NCBI GenBank assembly: GCA_050945915.1
Contig: JBMNTV010000013.1
Coordinates: 1 to 39,266, forward strand
DNA length: 39,266 nt
Source: CALNBC01 sp050945915
GTDB taxonomy: Bacteria; Bacillota; Clostridia; Christensenellales; CALWSW01
Direction: 5' to 3'
The notes below the pieces were generated by a model. The model saw only the letters and a list, made by a program, of their open reading frames with translations, was not told where the DNA came from and ran no database searches. The translations under genes and the position numbers were made by a program. Shown here piece by piece: positions 37,827-39,266 of this stretch. Every line of letters starts with the position of its first letter. Within the stretch, counting starts at the first letter, position 1.

Positions 37827-39266
37827 AGTCCCAGCACTCCTTTGTTCAGTATTCCCTTGGGGTCCAGTGCGTCTTTGACGGCGCGCATGACCTTCATGCC
37901 CGCTTCGCCGTGCTCAAGGTGCATCCATTCCGCCTTGGCCGTTCCCACGCCGTGGTGGTGGGAGACGTTGCCGCCGTATTTCAGGCTGGTTTCCACAGCG
38001 ATCCTCAGGCATTCGTCGTAACGGGCCTCGCCTTCGTGATCGTCGCCGCCGGTCAGCGAATGGAAGATCACATACACGCTGGCGCCGGTGTGGTACACAT
38101 GGGAAAAATGGCAGTCCAAAGAAGCGCACAAGGGTTTTAAGGCTTTTCGCATCTCCTTCCAGACGGTCCCGATGCAGTCCCAGGGGGCGGCAACCTCGAC
38201 GGCGTCGGCGGTGCCACCGGTGATCACGTCGTAATCCAGCATCTTCTTGGTGGAGAACCGCGTTGCGAACCATTCCCGAGCCGCCAGCTCGCCCTTGTCG
38301 ATCCCGCCGGCCGCCAGGCAGATTTCGTGGGTTTTCCTCGCTTCCAGCTCGGTCATTTCAGCATACCCTTCGAACACGAGGATCAAGAGGGCGAAATCCT
38401 TTTCAAACCCATAGTGTTCGATCTTGTGGGCGGCCTCCTCCTCGTCGTACAGGCGCACGACGGCGGGTTTAAGGCCCCGCTGCACAAAGTTGCGGATGGC
38501 GAAAAGACCGTCCTCCGTCGTGGGGAAGGTGTATGTGGCAAAGATGCGCTTTTCCGCGATGGGGTAAATCCGCATGGTGACGGAGGTGACGATGCCGTAA
38601 ACCCCTTCGCTGCCCAAAAAGAGCTGGGTCAGCTCCGGCCCGGTGGAGCGCTTGGGCGCGGGATGGGTGGTCAGCACGTCGCCGTCCGGCAACACGACGG
38701 TGAGTCCGGTGACCATGTCGTCCATCTTTCCGTACTTGGTGGAGAAGGTGCCGATCGCCCGGGTCGCCACCATGCCGCCCAGCACCGCGCTCTGGAAGGA
38801 CTGGGGATAATGGCCGCAGGTGTAACCCCGCTCGTTCAGCAGGTTTTCGAATTCCGCACCCGTCAGGCCGCAGCCCCCCGTGGCGGTGCAGTTGATGGGG
38901 TTGATGGAAAAGCTCTTGAGCCGTTTGGTGTCGATGATGATCTCCCCGTTATAGGGAATCGTGCCGCCCACGATGCCGCTTCCCCCGCCATAGGGGATGA
39001 CCGCGATGTTCTGTTCGTTGGCGAGCTTCAGAATCGCGGAAATTTCCCCTTCGGAAGCAGGGCGAAGCACCGCGTCCGTCACATAGGGATACGCCCCCTG
39101 GCGCAACCACTTGTACTCTTTTGGATAACACCCGTGGGAAATGATCAGCCTGTCCTCCGGCTGGGTCAGGATTTCCGTTTCCGGGCAACTCTTGGCTACT
39201 GCCGCGAGGAACGCAGTAACGTCCCCCTTTTCTCTGTTCATGGTGCGTGCGGCGATGATGTCCACC
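37823..39266 (-). CDS. FAD-binding oxidase, AGPS/GlcD family (start beyond the window edge)
   Basis: At least 480 aa of a VAO-family flavoprotein. The FAD-binding domain (about 60-240) shows VIPYGGGSGIVGGTIPYNG, GCGLTGAEFENLL, and AIGTFSTKYGKMDDM. The C-terminal substrate domain ends in GGNVSHHHGVGTAKAEWM, the SHHHGVG motif characteristic of alkyl-dihydroxyacetone-phosphate synthase-like members, and the final stretch is DALDPKGILNKGVLGL. The substrate could be an alkyl/acyl phosphate or a hydroxy acid such as glycolate. The frame runs to the last base of the window, so the true start is unknown; ATG 39241 and GTG 39265 both lack an obvious site. It overlaps the gene at 36705. Confidence 0.85.
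   Translation of the reverse strand, partial: VDIIAARTMNREKGDVTAFLAAVAKSCPETEILTQPEDRLIISHGCYPKEYKWLRQGAYPYVTDAVLRPASEGEISAILKLANEQNIAVIPYGGGSGIVGGTIPYNGEIIIDTKRLKSFSINPINCTATGGCGLTGAEFENLLNERGYTCGHYPQSFQSAVLGGMVATRAIGTFSTKYGKMDDMVTGLTVVLPDGDVLTTHPAPKRSTGPELTQLFLGSEGVYGIVTSVTMRIYPIAEKRIFATYTFPTTEDGLFAIRNFVQRGLKPAVVRLYDEEEAAHKIEHYGFEKDFALLILVFEGYAEMTELEARKTHEICLAAGGIDKGELAAREWFATRFSTKKMLDYDVITGGTADAVEVAAPWDCIGTVWKEMRKALKPLCASLDCHFSHVYHTGASVYVIFHSLTGGDDHEGEARYDECLRIAVETSLKYGGNVSHHHGVGTAKAEWMHLEHGEAGMKVMRAVKDALDPKGILNKGVLGL

Noticed and set aside
1..39266. CRISPR array, insertion sequence, prophage or integron
   Set aside because: No spaced direct repeats, transposase, integrase or phage structural genes are seen on either strand.

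Overview
The window looks like a chromosomal segment of an anaerobic, endospore-forming member of the Clostridia (Bacillota) with a fairly GC-rich genome. Supporting signs are strong AGGAGG-type ribosome sites before almost every gene, frequent TTG/GTG starts, SpoIID and a SpoIIQ-like M23 peptidase, FloA/NfeD, a LytTR response regulator with an AgrC-type kinase, a class B sortase, and a rubredoxin/FprA oxygen- or NO-scavenging pair. It reads mostly as core genome: there is no insertion sequence, integrase, prophage or CRISPR array.

Layout. 1-2.5 kb: leftward operon rpiB, transketolase N half, transketolase C half (pentose phosphates). 2.6-4.2 kb: rightward FlK-like thioesterase and a divergent PRPP synthetase. 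4.2-7.2 kb: leftward degenerate Nudix protein, family 4 uracil-DNA glycosylase, secreted Ig-like protein. 7.3-9.7 kb: der and plsY behind a long leader. 9.7-15.0 kb: leftward genes: an unknown protein, then LytTR regulator, small membrane protein, floA and nfeD, then a histidine kinase on its own transcription unit. 15.17-15.5 kb: an apparently independent ~310-nt structured non-coding RNA of a class I do not recognise. 15.6-18.3 kb: a membrane-anchored sigma-region-2 protein, then rightward spoIID and an RmlD-like reductase. 18.4-23.9 kb: GntR/UTRA regulator, lipoprotein with an Ada-like Cys motif, ECF sigma/anti-sigma pair, PepSY/YycI-like lipoprotein. 24.1-27.3 kb: metA (predicted acetyl-CoA type), an unknown 399-aa protein, sortase B-like lipoprotein. 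27.3-29.9 kb: three short-chain dehydrogenases, one without the catalytic Lys. 30.0-30.8 kb: compact small-gene locus (44-aa peptide, Xre repressor, 51-aa basic peptide). 30.8-33.3 kb: tRNA-Arg(ACG), cspA, DEDDh exonuclease, M23 peptidase. 33.5-35.7 kb: rhodanese lipoprotein, rubredoxin and a divergent fprA carrying a frameshift. 35.7-39.3 kb: DeoR regulator and a two-gene FAD-oxidase operon cut by the window edge.

How the genes fit together. RpiB, transketolase and PRPP synthetase all handle ribose 5-phosphate. NfeD, FloA, the small membrane protein and the LytTR regulator are closely packed and form a membrane-microdomain/signalling unit, with the likely partner kinase just upstream. SpoIID and the M23 peptidase are sporulation cell-wall enzymes. 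Rubredoxin and FprA are redox partners whose divergent promoters share a sequence element. The items most worth following up are the ~310-nt RNA, the 44-aa peptide/Xre/51-aa peptide locus, and the sigma-2 protein that has a membrane anchor in place of region 4.
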